From Acidobacteriota bacterium (lineage in GTDB: Bacteria; Acidobacteriota; Blastocatellia; RBC074), in NCBI GenBank assembly GCA_018268995.1, contig JAFDVL010000064.1, positions 1 through 64,000 on the forward strand: a stretch of 64,000 nucleotides of DNA. Reading direction: 5' to 3'. This document shows, one piece after another, positions 8,376 through 16,514 of the stretch. The notes beneath the pieces are model-generated. The model did no database searches. It saw only the letters and a program-made list of their open reading frames with translations, and was not told the DNA's origin. Made by a program: the position numbers and the translations under genes. The stretch's first letter is position 1; every line of letters starts with the position of its first letter.

Positions 8376-9812
8376 TTATTTTAGTCCGGCCTTTTGGACG
8401 GGCGGCGCACTTCCGCCGGGTATTAAACCACGCAAAGCCTTTTGGCCCTGCCGCGTAAAGTTGATGGATTCACCCAAAATGCGTGCCGCTTCCTGTGGCG
8501 CGTGAAAGCCAGTGGAGTTTTCAGCCTCGACAAAGTCCAGATAAAACTGCGCCTTGCGTTGGAAGTTTTGCGCAGTCGCCAGCTCTGCATCGCTGCGGCC
8601 TGCGGCTTTGGCAGATTTCAGGTCAGTCAGGAAATCCATCAAGGCATCCATCGCCGTGTTTCGTAATGCAAAATGACGGCTTTGAATCGTTTCCACCCGT
8701 GCGTGCAATTCGCCTTCAGACCATTTGTGACAGGTCTGGCAGGCGCGATTCACATTCAGCAAAGGACTCCGAACGTGATGGTCACTAATCTTCAATGCGC
8801 CTTCGCGTTTGTAAGGCATATGGCAATCTGCACAGGCTACCCCTGAGCGAGAATGAATGCCCTGGTTCCACATTTCAAATTCTGGATGCTGTGCCTTGAG
8901 AACAGGCGCGCCGGTATCCGCGTGCGTCCAGTCTTTATGATTGACCTCTTCGTAATACGCCATGATCTCATCCACCTTCAGTCCCTTTGACCAGGGATAG
9001 ACCAAACGTTTTTCCGGGCCTTTGAAGTAATACTCCACGTGGCATTGACCACAGACAAAAGAGCGCATTTCCTGGCGGGTAGCCATCGCGTTAACATCGT
9101 AATTCGCAATTCCTTGTGAGGCTTTGTAAGCACGCATTCCCTCAATAAATCCGGGGCGGGTGATGCGCAATTGCAGATTGCTGGGATCATGACAATCAAT
9201 GCACGAAACCGGATGCGTAACCAATTTTCGCGCCTCGGTATACGGCATTTGATTCATCGCCTCAAAGCCTTTGATCAAATCTCCGCCACCTAATTTTTTG
9301 TATGGCAGGTAAATCGAAGCGTGGCATTGCATACAGGTGCCGGGCTGCTTCACAACCTGCTGGCGTTCGGTGAACGTTTGATCGTCAAGCATGTAAGCGT
9401 GGCCGCGTTCTTCCCGAAAATCTTTTGAAAAGGCATACCCCGCCCACATAGCCTTCAGACGCAGATCTTCTTCAAGTTTAGACTGAGCCACCACAGAGCG
9501 CGGATCAGCTGCCGTTGGATTGCGGGGCAACGATTCGCTGCCGCCGTAATGAGTTCGCACCTGATCCACCGTGCGCTTGTAATCGTCATATTGCAGAGGG
9601 AAATTCTTGCCCCAGATTGCGGGGTCTTCTATTTCATCATTCAATTCCACGACGCGATAAAATGGATTTCGGGCTTCCTGTTTGCGCTCAAAAATATTTA
9701 CAAACAACATCAATCCGCCGATGGTGCCAACAATGGCAATCAATGCTGTTAACAGAATCGCGCGGCGGCGTGTGCGATGACGTTTTGCTCTTTCTTCAGG
9801 GTTCTCAGCCAT
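8376..9812 (-). CDS. nrfA: Cytochrome c nitrite reductase, catalytic pentahaem subunit
   Basis: Reduces nitrite to ammonium with six electrons in the periplasm (478 aa). An uncleaved or signal-like transmembrane segment lies at residues 17-42. Five haem motifs are present: CMQCH, CIDCH, CGQCH, CADCH and CQTCH. The motifs CGQCHVEYYF and KAQHPEFEMW carry the catalytic Tyr and His known from NrfA, separating it from other multihaem cytochromes. The first, active-site haem has CxxCH instead of the better known CxxCK, so the proximal ligand would be His; a CxxCH clade of NrfA is known. It follows nrfH by 9 nt and the porin follows it, forming a nrfH-nrfA-porin unit. Confidence 0.93.
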   Translation of the reverse strand: MAENPEERAKRHRTRRRAILLTALIAIVGTIGGLMLFVNIFERKQEARNPFYRVVELNDEIEDPAIWGKNFPLQYDDYKRTVDQVRTHYGGSESLPRNPTAADPRSVVAQSKLEEDLRLKAMWAGYAFSKDFREERGHAYMLDDQTFTERQQVVKQPGTCMQCHASIYLPYKKLGGGDLIKGFEAMNQMPYTEARKLVTHPVSCIDCHDPSNLQLRITRPGFIEGMRAYKASQGIANYDVNAMATRQEMRSFVCGQCHVEYYFKGPEKRLVYPWSKGLKVDEIMAYYEEVNHKDWTHADTGAPVLKAQHPEFEMWNQGIHSRSGVACADCHMPYKREGALKISDHHVRSPLLNVNRACQTCHKWSEGELHARVETIQSRHFALRNTAMDALMDFLTDLKSAKAAGRSDAELATAQNFQRKAQFYLDFVEAENSTGFHAPQEAARILGESINFTRQGQKALRGLIPGGSAPPVQKAGLK

Positions 9813-9821
9813 AATCTTTTT

Positions 9822-10280
9822 TTAGTGTAGGTGCCCCACGGACCGATGACATTTAATGCACGAAATAGCTTCGCCTTTGGCATTGCTATGCGGCATCGCT
9901 ATCGCAGTTGTTATGTCGGAATGACATTTCTGACAAGCCTGTTCGGTAATCGCCAGATTGCGGGCTTTAATCTGGATGGGTTCGTGAAAATTATTCAGAG
10001 TGAAGTAAAACGAATGCCAGAATCCATTCGATGCCTTGGTCGCATACTTGGCAACGAATCCATCGGGTGTATGACAATCATTACACGTTGCCACAGAGCG
10101 ATGCGAGGATTTTAACCAGCCATCATATTGCTCGTTCATAATATGACAGTTCGCACACGAAGCCGGATTGTTCGTCAGGTAGGATGCTCCTTTGGCGTAA
10201 ATAAAGGTGTAGGCCCCCACGCCCATCGCAATCCCCAGGGTAGCGGCGACAATCACTAATTGAATCGTTCGTTTATTCAT
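9822..10280 (-). CDS. nrfH: Cytochrome c nitrite reductase, membrane quinol-oxidising subunit
   Basis: A 152-residue NapC/NirT-type tetrahaem cytochrome that takes electrons from the quinol pool and passes them to NrfA. A single N-terminal membrane anchor (IQLVIVAATLGIAMGVGAYTF) is followed by four CxxCH sites: CANCH, CNDCH, CQKCH and CIKCH. CANCHIMNEQYDGW matches the first-haem region with the Met typical of NrfH. I chose the ATG at 10280, preceded by GGAG; a farther ATG at 10316 would put charged residues before the anchor. Its stop is 9 nt before nrfA, so the two are co-transcribed and presumably form the usual membrane complex. Confidence 0.93.
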   Translation of the reverse strand: MNKRTIQLVIVAATLGIAMGVGAYTFIYAKGASYLTNNPASCANCHIMNEQYDGWLKSSHRSVATCNDCHTPDGFVAKYATKASNGFWHSFYFTLNNFHEPIQIKARNLAITEQACQKCHSDITTAIAMPHSNAKGEAISCIKCHRSVGHLH

Positions 10281-10451
10281 GCTCCGATTTCGTCCAAGTG
10301 GGAATTTTCCCCACAAACGGATGCAAGACTGGTCTGGGGCAATCCGTGTTCCTGGAAATAGAAACGACTTTATTTGTAAATCAGTGAATTTCGAGGGGAA
10401 ATGTACCGAGAGGGGAAATATTTCGCAAGGGACGTTTCGTGAGATTCTTGA

Positions 10452-11567
10452 TCAATCTGAAATATAAATAGCGCTTCCACTTCGCGCAGATTCATAAACG
10501 GCTTCGACTACTCGCAAATCCTCAACTCCCGATATGATTGACACAAATGGCTCACGCCCCTCACGTACCGCTTCTAAAAACATACGATGCTGATTGAACG
10601 GATTGTGAATGTCATCAAGAAGCGGTGCGATCACGATAGAGCTTTGTTGCGTAGCCGCTGCACCGGGTGCGCTCGGAGAAGTCATACTGCTCAGCCCATC
10701 GTACTGCACAACTGCCCCGTGAAATGCGCCAACCGAAGAGTCCAACAACAACGAGCGATTGCCGATGTACTGCGCCGTCCCGCGCGTTCCGTGGATCGAA
10801 AGTTGTTCGCCTGCCGTATTCCAAGCCATATCCAGTGTTGCCAGTGCGCCATTCGCAAATTCCAAAATTGCGCAGGCAATATCTTCGCCTTCGACGCCGG
10901 GGCAATGCTGATTTTTAGTCATCCCCATCACCCGCACCACCGACGAATCCATCATCCAGGTAAACAAGTGAACGTAATGCACTGCAAGTTGAATAAAACA
11001 TCCACCGCCTGTTTGTGCGAGAGAAGCGCGCCAGTTATCCTGCCCGGCCTGAATCTGCTGCGAAAGGGCTAGCCCGCCTCGATGCATGAGCCGAGCATAC
11101 AAATGTGCTACGTCGCCGAACCAGCCCGCTTGCACCATCGCCCGCAAATCATGCATCAGTGGCTGGTCGAAGTAGCTTAAATACAATCCACTGATGATCC
11201 CACGTTGCCCGGCTTGTTCGGCAGCTGCCACGATAGCTTGCGCATCAGCTAAATTCGCCGCGACCGGTTTTTGTAGGAGCAAATGCTTGCCAGCTGCGAG
11301 GGCGGCCAAAGATTGTTCACGGTGTAAATGATTTGGGGTATTGATGACAACAATATCTACATTTTCAGACAAGGCTGCCTGTACATCAGTTGTCGCAAGT
11401 GCTGAGTTTCCATCGCCTGATTGGGCGACCGCCTGCTGTGCATTCTCGATTCGGGCATCCACGCAAACCGTTAGTTCGACGCCTTCCAAATCACGATAGA
11501 CGCTTAAGTAATGACTGGCGATGCCACCACAACCGACAAAGGCGACCCGCAAGGGAGAGAGAGGCAT
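10452..11567 (-). CDS. Gfo/Idh/MocA-family oxidoreductase
   Basis: A 371-residue NAD(P)-dependent dehydrogenase with the Rossmann signature VAFVGCGGIASHY at the N-terminus, the family motif LLLQKPVAANLADA (the Lys is in the usual EKP position, here QKP) and a C-terminal alpha/beta domain with GGGCFIQLAVHYVHLFTWMM. The Glu normally before KP is Gln here. Family members oxidise sugars, inositols or their derivatives. It starts 12 nt after the extended stop of the lipoprotein gene at 11580, which argues for one operon, and it lies 171 bp upstream of nrfH. Substrate unknown. Confidence 0.88.
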   Translation of the reverse strand: MPLSPLRVAFVGCGGIASHYLSVYRDLEGVELTVCVDARIENAQQAVAQSGDGNSALATTDVQAALSENVDIVVINTPNHLHREQSLAALAAGKHLLLQKPVAANLADAQAIVAAAEQAGQRGIISGLYLSYFDQPLMHDLRAMVQAGWFGDVAHLYARLMHRGGLALSQQIQAGQDNWRASLAQTGGGCFIQLAVHYVHLFTWMMDSSVVRVMGMTKNQHCPGVEGEDIACAILEFANGALATLDMAWNTAGEQLSIHGTRGTAQYIGNRSLLLDSSVGAFHGAVVQYDGLSSMTSPSAPGAAATQQSSIVIAPLLDDIHNPFNQHRMFLEAVREGREPFVSIISGVEDLRVVEAVYESARSGSAIYISD

Positions 11568-11579
11568 AAATCAACCCGG

Positions 11580-12077
11580 CTATTTCATGGTTAATTCCAC
11601 CGACTTCCAATCACCGCGAATGATCGCGGCACGAACGTCAGCCGCAGTTTTTCCATCTCGTGTCATCTGATCGGCCAGGAGAACCTCCTGGAGACAGATC
11701 TGTCAGCCAGCAGAGTGATCGTCAATGTGACAATCCAGTAAACTGCCGTGGCCAAATCCCTGATCGCAATAGCAAAAGCAGGGTTGCTGCGCCAACACTT
11801 CGGGAATACGGCGGGCCGTCTCGTAGGCCTTTTTGATCGAAGGTGCCGAAAATTGCGCGGGGTCAAGCGTCTTGGGAAAAGGTTTCGCCTGCGCCGGATC
11901 AGCAAAATAATGAGGAATCTTTTGCGCCGTTTCTGTTTTCGCAGGTGTTGGCTGGTGATTGCTGTGGCCTGAAGTTGTTACGGGTGCAGGTGCCGATTGT
12001 TGGCTACACGCAGTCAAGCCCCATAGACTACAACCCAAAATTACGAGCGATAGAATGGATAGATGGATAGATTTCAT
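11580..12077 (-). CDS. PCYCGC-type lipoprotein, predicted selenoprotein with in-frame TGA
   Basis: A lipoprotein (signal ending LTAC, Cys-24 acylated) of the PCYCGC/CYCxC family. Visible are the Pro-rich entry IPHYFADP, then PCFCYC near residue 99, GFGHGSLLDC near 108-117 and DDHSAG at 119-124. The conceptual reading stops at TGA 11703-11705, but the same frame continues for 40 more codons to TAG at 11580-11582. The continuation starts QICLQEVLLADQ and contains DGKTAADVRAAI, which matches the expected family C-terminus. Homologues carry Cys in a CxxC pair at the TGA position, so the product would have UxxC (165 residues, Sec-125). A hairpin fitting a bacterial SECIS lies directly downstream, and the next gene starts 12 nt after the TAG. 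Function of the family is unknown; a metal- or redox-active periplasmic role is inferred from its Cys-rich motifs. The alternative is a nonsense mutation or sequencing error. Confidence 0.85.
11675..11691 (-). promoter_or_regulatory. Bacterial SECIS-like stem-loop
   Basis: Read on the minus strand, CCAGGAG-GTT-CTCCTGG is a perfect 7-bp stem with a 3-nt loop. Its loop begins 18 nt after the TGA at 11703-11705, inside the 16-37 nt range used for bacterial SECIS elements, and the loop starts with G followed by U as SelB-binding loops do. A weaker lower stem (GATC with GATC) can flank it. The hairpin codes for LQEVLLA; the family usually has Ala where this protein has Val, and the Val codon GTT is the loop. 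Confidence 0.75.
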
Positions 12078-12293
12078 TGGTTTATTTGCTAGCCAAATCC
12101 AGCACTGTGATCAGAAGGACATCCGCAAACTTCAATTGAACGGCCGCCCAAGTTTTTGCATTCATACCCATATAAACGCTATCTATGACCATTTATTACA
12201 GCTTTGCAGCTTTCTGAATTGATATTCGCTCCCACCTATCTCCACGAATTATGCGCTATTCCGGCCACATATATGTCACAGGTCAGATTCGAA

Positions 12294-13787
12294 TTATTTG
12301 GTTTGGTGTGGAAAACAAACATCAGCCAATTTACGGAAGTGATACCCCAACGCCGCCAAACGAATCGCTTCGGCAAATCGCTGACGGCGCTGAAATGCTA
12401 CATTACTGAGATAGCGCCAGAAAGAACTACGAGATGGATCACGAATTCCCAATTGTAACACAACGCGCGCAAAAGTAATGACGTCGCTGAACCGTCCATT
12501 ACGGCGCGGCTCGACTGAGGTGACACGCACGCGATCCAAACTATCAAGGGCGCGTTGATAATATTCGTGCGGGCTGTAGAGTGTTCGCAGCATTTCCTGG
12601 TAATTGATAGTCAGTTGTCTGGCATCCGTCTTCGGAACGAAATTCAGCGAACCATCCGTATTATTACCGGAGCTCTCTGTCAGCAGTCGTTCTTCGCGTG
12701 CCAACCTGCGCCAGAGTTGTGTTCCAGGCAACGCGGTAAGCAATCCAACCATCGCCAACGGGATCGCGCTGGCACGAATGAATTCAATTTGCCGGTCAAA
12801 AATATCTTCTGGATCATTATCAAATCCGATAATAAAACCTGCCATGACCTCCATGCCATAGCTTTGAATTTTTCGGACGGAAGTGAGCAGGTCGCTTTGC
12901 AGATTTTGCCCTTTCTGCGCCTCTTTCAGACTCGCTTCAACGGGCGTTTCAATGCCAAGAAATACGCGCCGGAAGCCTGCCTCCTGCATTCCTCTTAATA
13001 ATTCTTCATCTTCGGCCAGATTCACACTTGCTTCAGTGATGAAAGAAAAGGGATTGTTATGTTGCTTCGACCAGGCAGCCAGGGTGGGCAACAAAGTCTT
13101 GACCTGGCGTTTATTGCCAATGAAATTATCATCCACCAAAAAGACCATCCCACGCCAGCCGAGATCATAGAGCTTGTTCAATTCTGCCAGGATTTGCTCA
13201 TTACTTTTTGTGCGCGGTTTGCGACCATAGATTTCAATAATGTCGCAAAACTCGCATTGGAAGGGGCAGCCGCGCGAATATTGCACGGACATCGCACTAT
13301 ATTTTTGCAAGTCGGCCAATTGAAAATCAGGGATTGGAGACGCAGAAAGAGAGGGTCTTTCAAGGGCCTGATAGACGCGCTTAACTTGGCCGCTTTCAAG
13401 ATCGCGCACAAATTCCGGCAGGGTTGTTTCTGCTTCACCTAGAAAAATATGATCGGCGCCCACGTCCTGGGAACTGGTTGTGATGTAGGGGCCGCCTACT
13501 ACCACGCGCTTCCCATGCGCTTTGCAGAGCTTGATAATTTCGCCAAGGGAATCCTTTTGCACAATCATCGCGCTAATAAAGACCACGTCTGCCCAGCGCA
13601 GATCGGCTACCTGCAAAGAATAGATATTCAAATCCACCAATCGCCGTTGCCAGTTTGCTGGCAGTAAAGCTGAAATCGTGAGGAGTCCCAACGGAGGGAA
13701 CGCCGCGCGCTTCCCTTCAAAAGCAAGCGCGTAGCGAAAACTCCAGTAGGTATCTGGGAACTCTGGATAGACGAGCAGTATATTCAT
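12294..13787 (-). CDS. B12-binding-domain radical SAM protein (DUF4070, HpnP-like)
   Basis: A 497-residue cytoplasmic enzyme. Residues about 1-130 form a cobalamin-binding-like Rossmann domain (MNILLVYPEFPDTYWSF, VVVGGPYIT). A radical SAM core begins at YSRGCPFQCEFC (CxxxCxxC for the [4Fe-4S] cluster) and includes GGxxLVDDNFIGN-like strands (GMVFLVDDNFIGN). The C-terminus (EMLRTLYSPHEYYQRAL) matches DUF4070. The opening and overall layout are strikingly like hopanoid C-2 methylase HpnP, but the DUF4070 family includes many uncharacterised methylases, so no gene symbol is given. It stands 216 bp upstream of the selenoprotein candidate on the same strand; whether they share a transcript is unclear. 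Confidence 0.85.
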   Translation of the reverse strand: MNILLVYPEFPDTYWSFRYALAFEGKRAAFPPLGLLTISALLPANWQRRLVDLNIYSLQVADLRWADVVFISAMIVQKDSLGEIIKLCKAHGKRVVVGGPYITTSSQDVGADHIFLGEAETTLPEFVRDLESGQVKRVYQALERPSLSASPIPDFQLADLQKYSAMSVQYSRGCPFQCEFCDIIEIYGRKPRTKSNEQILAELNKLYDLGWRGMVFLVDDNFIGNKRQVKTLLPTLAAWSKQHNNPFSFITEASVNLAEDEELLRGMQEAGFRRVFLGIETPVEASLKEAQKGQNLQSDLLTSVRKIQSYGMEVMAGFIIGFDNDPEDIFDRQIEFIRASAIPLAMVGLLTALPGTQLWRRLAREERLLTESSGNNTDGSLNFVPKTDARQLTINYQEMLRTLYSPHEYYQRALDSLDRVRVTSVEPRRNGRFSDVITFARVVLQLGIRDPSRSSFWRYLSNVAFQRRQRFAEAIRLAALGYHFRKLADVCFPHQTK

Positions 13788-13907
13788 CGAAATTTTTCAG
13801 TCGGTACTATCACGTCCGGGCAGGGAATAAGGTTTGCGTTGGATGGAAGTCCAGCCTCAAAACCGCTCGCATTTTCACACGATGCAATTAGCAGCTAGTG
13901 CTTTCAA

Positions 13908-14123
13908 TCAACCCTCTTTCACTTTGCTCAGTTGATTATTGCTTCTCAATTCCACGCTGGTTGAGGCTCTGGGAGCTTGTTGCTTGAGCAGGATAATGGA
14001 ATGCTCGCAATTTAAGCGATTGTGGAACCCTTCACCCGAAACGGCCAATGTCTTTCCATTATTGGCTTGAAACCGCCAGCGAAAATCGCCTTCTTCATCC
14101 TGATATATTTCAAAGTTTGCCAT
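13908..14123 (-). CDS. DUF1508 (YegP-like) protein
   Basis: A 71-residue protein with one DUF1508 repeat: FEIYQDEEGDFRWRFQANNGKTLAVSGEGF and a following CEHSIILLKQ helix. The domain forms a small beta-alpha unit; YegP of enterobacteria has two copies and no settled function. I chose the second of two adjacent ATGs because GGGA lies 6 nt before it. The C-terminal 20 residues are not conserved. It follows groEL by 63 bp on the same strand. Confidence 0.8.
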   Translation of the reverse strand: MANFEIYQDEEGDFRWRFQANNGKTLAVSGEGFHNRLNCEHSIILLKQQAPRASTSVELRSNNQLSKVKEG

Positions 14124-14186
14124 CATATATCCCGTCTTTTGCGGGCGCATCAGCGCCTGTAAATATTGCTTGCCAGGTATCGCTAC

Positions 14187-15830
14187 CTAGAATCCCATTC
14201 CGCCATCGGCACCAGGAGGCATCATTGCGGTTGAGTTGTCCGAAGGGAAATCCGAAATCATCACCTCCGTCGTTAGTAACAATCCAGCAATCGAAGCCGC
14301 ATTTTGTAACGCTGTGCGGGTGACTTTTGCCGGATCAATTACACCAGCGGCCACCAGGTCTTCAATCTCTTCGCTGACCGCATTGAAGCCCATCTGTTCA
14401 TTCTTTTCAGAACGCAGCCGCGCCGCGATGATGGAGCCTTCTTTGCCTGCATTTTGCGCGATTTGGCGCAAAGGCTCCTCCAAAGCGCGCTTAACGATAT
14501 TGACACCGATTTGTTCGTCCGCGTCTCCCTCGCCAGCAGGAAAGAGTTTGAATTTCTCCAGTGCTTTTGCCGCTCGGATATACGCCACGCCACCGCCCGG
14601 CACAATGCCTTCTTCAACCGCAGCACGAGTAGCGTTCATCGCATCTTCAACGCGTGCTTTTTTCTCCTTCATTTCCATTTCTGTGGCGGCTCCCACTTTA
14701 ATGATAGCGGCCCCGCCCACGAGCGTGGCTAAGCGCTCCTGTAATTTCTCGCGGTCGTATTCTGAAGCAGAGGATGTCACTTGCGCGCGCAATGTTTTTA
14801 CACGGCCCGCGATTTCAGTGGGAATGCCGTTGCCGCCAATAATGATCGTATTGTCCTTGTTAATGATGACTCTTTTGGCGCGTCCCAATTCTTCCAACCC
14901 GGCCTTGGCGAGCGATACACCAAGTTCTTCACTAATGACTTGTCCGGCGGTGAGGATCGCGATGTCTTCCAGCATTTCTTTTCGGCGATCCCCGAAGCCG
15001 GGCGCTTTCACCGCCGCAAGGTTGAGTGTGCCACGTAACTTGTTGATGACCAGCGTCGCGAGCGCCTCGCCTTCAATATCTTCCGCAATGATCAGCAACG
15101 CCTGATTTTTTCGCGCCACTTGTTGCAGCACCGGCAACAGTTCATTCATGGAATGAATCTTTTTTTCGCACAAGAGAATCAGCGGATATTCAAGGATAGT
15201 TTCCATTCGCACGGCGTCGGTAATGAAATAAGGGCTGAGCAAGCCGCGATCAAATTGCATGCCTTCGACGAATTCCAGGGTGGTTTCCATCGTCTGTGAT
15301 TCTTCGACCGCAATGACGCCATCCTTGCCAACTTTTTCCATGGCGTGGGCAATCATTGCGCCAATCGTTTCATCGCCATTCGCGGAAATCGTACCGACAT
15401 TAACGATTGCCGGGCCTGAAACAGGCTTGGCTAAGCGCTTGATTGTTTGCAAGGCATGCGTAACGGCTTTATCAATGCCACGCCGCAAGGCCATTGGATT
15501 GGCACCTGCCGCGACGGTCTTAACGCCTTCGCGGAAGATTGCCTGCGCAAGTACGGTCGCGGTTGTGGTTCCATCTCCGGCCACATCAGAAGTCTTGGAA
15601 GCAACTTCTCGGACCATCTGTGCGCCCAGATTTTCCAGCGGGTCTTGCAGCACAATCTCTTGTGCAACGGTCACGCCATCTTTTGTCATTGTGGGGGAAC
15701 CGAATTTCTTATCAATCACGACATTGCGCCCTTTGGGGCCCAGTGTGATTTTGACCGTATCCGCCAGTTGATTCACGCCGCGTAAAATTGCGACACGCGA
15801 ATCAGTTCCATAAACAATTTGTTTTGCCAT
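14187..15830 (-). CDS. groEL: 60-kDa chaperonin GroEL (orphan copy)
   Basis: ATP-driven double-ring chaperonin subunit, 547 aa, close to the standard length. The ATP-binding signatures LGPKGRNVVIDKKFGSP and AGDGTTTATVLAQAI are intact, as is the family motif near residues 404-415 (AAVEEGIVPGGGVAYI). The C-terminus ends in a short GGMGF tail. No groES lies upstream; the preceding gene is a fasciclin protein. The usual CIRCE operator is not visible. The segment MISDFPSDNS replaces the more typical ITxKPE sequence. This looks like an additional chaperonin copy, with the main groESL presumably elsewhere. Confidence 0.95.
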   Translation of the reverse strand: MAKQIVYGTDSRVAILRGVNQLADTVKITLGPKGRNVVIDKKFGSPTMTKDGVTVAQEIVLQDPLENLGAQMVREVASKTSDVAGDGTTTATVLAQAIFREGVKTVAAGANPMALRRGIDKAVTHALQTIKRLAKPVSGPAIVNVGTISANGDETIGAMIAHAMEKVGKDGVIAVEESQTMETTLEFVEGMQFDRGLLSPYFITDAVRMETILEYPLILLCEKKIHSMNELLPVLQQVARKNQALLIIAEDIEGEALATLVINKLRGTLNLAAVKAPGFGDRRKEMLEDIAILTAGQVISEELGVSLAKAGLEELGRAKRVIINKDNTIIIGGNGIPTEIAGRVKTLRAQVTSSASEYDREKLQERLATLVGGAAIIKVGAATEMEMKEKKARVEDAMNATRAAVEEGIVPGGGVAYIRAAKALEKFKLFPAGEGDADEQIGVNIVKRALEEPLRQIAQNAGKEGSIIAARLRSEKNEQMGFNAVSEEIEDLVAAGVIDPAKVTRTALQNAASIAGLLLTTEVMISDFPSDNSTAMMPPGADGGMGF

Positions 15831-15861
15831 ATTTTTTCTTTGCTCTTTCCTTGAGAAATAA

Positions 15862-15898
15862 AGCCGCCGCCTGACTCAGGTTCAGCAGTCAGCGGCTC
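15862..15898 (-). terminator. Probable terminator after the fasciclin gene
   Basis: An imperfect GC-rich hairpin, read on the minus strand as AGCCGCTGACT pairing with AGTCAGGCGGC (one bulge), is followed by GGCTTTATTTC. It lies between the fasciclin stop and the groEL start. Confidence 0.5.
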
Positions 15899-15922
15899 TA
15901 TTTCAAACCCGATGGCTGAAAT

Positions 15923-16345
15923 TCAGACAGTGGTAAATTTTGTATTCGGCAACGCCAATACAGCATCAATGATGTGGATCACGCCATTTTCGCAAATGAT
16001 GTCCGCCTTGATCAGATTGGCCTGATTAATCTTGATTCCGTTCTGCACCGCAATGCCGATGTTCTTGCCGCATAGCATTCGCATTGAAGGGTGTTTTCTT
16101 ATCTCTTCTTCTAATACCTGCCCTTCAACGATGTGGTATGCCAATATTTCCTGTATTCCGGGAAGGTCTTGCAGCAAGTTCTCGAAACTGCCTGCAGGGA
16201 GTTTGCCAAAAGCGTCCTGGTTTGGTGCAAAAACCGTAAAGGGCCCTGGCTGCGAAAGCAGCTCGTCCCATTTGGCAGCTTGAATTACTTTCTGCATCGT
16301 GACCAACGAAGGGGTTGTAATGATTGTCTCAACAATATTTTGCAT
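15923..16345 (-). CDS. Fasciclin (FAS1) domain protein
   Basis: A 140-residue single FAS1 domain without signal peptide. The H1 motif is FTVFAPNQDAFGKLP and the H2 region is NGVIHIIDAVLALP; ILAYHIVEGQV lies between. FAS1 domains mediate adhesion when secreted; a cytoplasmic single-domain form as here is common in bacteria but uncharacterised. A GGA lies 9 nt upstream of the ATG. It is followed by a hairpin and then groEL. The lack of an export signal is notable because most FAS1 proteins are extracytoplasmic. Confidence 0.88.
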   Translation of the reverse strand: MQNIVETIITTPSLVTMQKVIQAAKWDELLSQPGPFTVFAPNQDAFGKLPAGSFENLLQDLPGIQEILAYHIVEGQVLEEEIRKHPSMRMLCGKNIGIAVQNGIKINQANLIKADIICENGVIHIIDAVLALPNTKFTTV

Positions 16346-16404
16346 TTGATGTTCCTCGCTATGTTGAGGCTCAACACTTACCCAACTTAATAAGAAAAAT
16401 GTCT

Positions 16405-16480
16405 GGGTAGAGGCTTTGCGCCTTTACCCGTAGTCGGATTCGCGAACTGCTCCCTCACGGTTCAATCAACCAATCCGACT
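16405..16480 (-). terminator. Two consecutive hairpins
   Basis: AGTCGGATT (16432-16440) pairs with AATCCGACT (16472-16480), and next to it GGGTAGAGGC-TTTGC-GCCTTTACCC (16405-16429) forms a 10-bp stem with one G-T pair. On the minus strand the second hairpin is followed by AGACATTTTTC. They lie after the stop of the 16515-17213 gene and before the fasciclin start, and most simply form a terminator or leader structure. Confidence 0.5.
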
Positions 16481-16514
16481 CTTTCAAAATAAGGCCATAA
16501 ACCGTTAGTGATGA

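Noticed and set aside
10436..10460. TTGATCAA near the start region of the Gfo/Idh/MocA end as an FNR box for nrfHA
   Set aside because: It matches only by the self-complementary core and lacks the N4 spacing of TTGAT-N4-ATCAA; it is also downstream of the oxidoreductase stop, too far from a clear promoter.
11663..11905. An alternative minus-strand frame of 80 codons running across the TGA of the lipoprotein gene
   Set aside because: It is rich in Arg and has no family features, whereas the main frame continues with family-like sequence; it is a shadow of the real coding frame.
14236..15105. A 289-codon plus-strand ORF antisense to groEL
   Set aside because: Ser/Ala-rich, no domain; a mirror of the conserved groEL reading frame.
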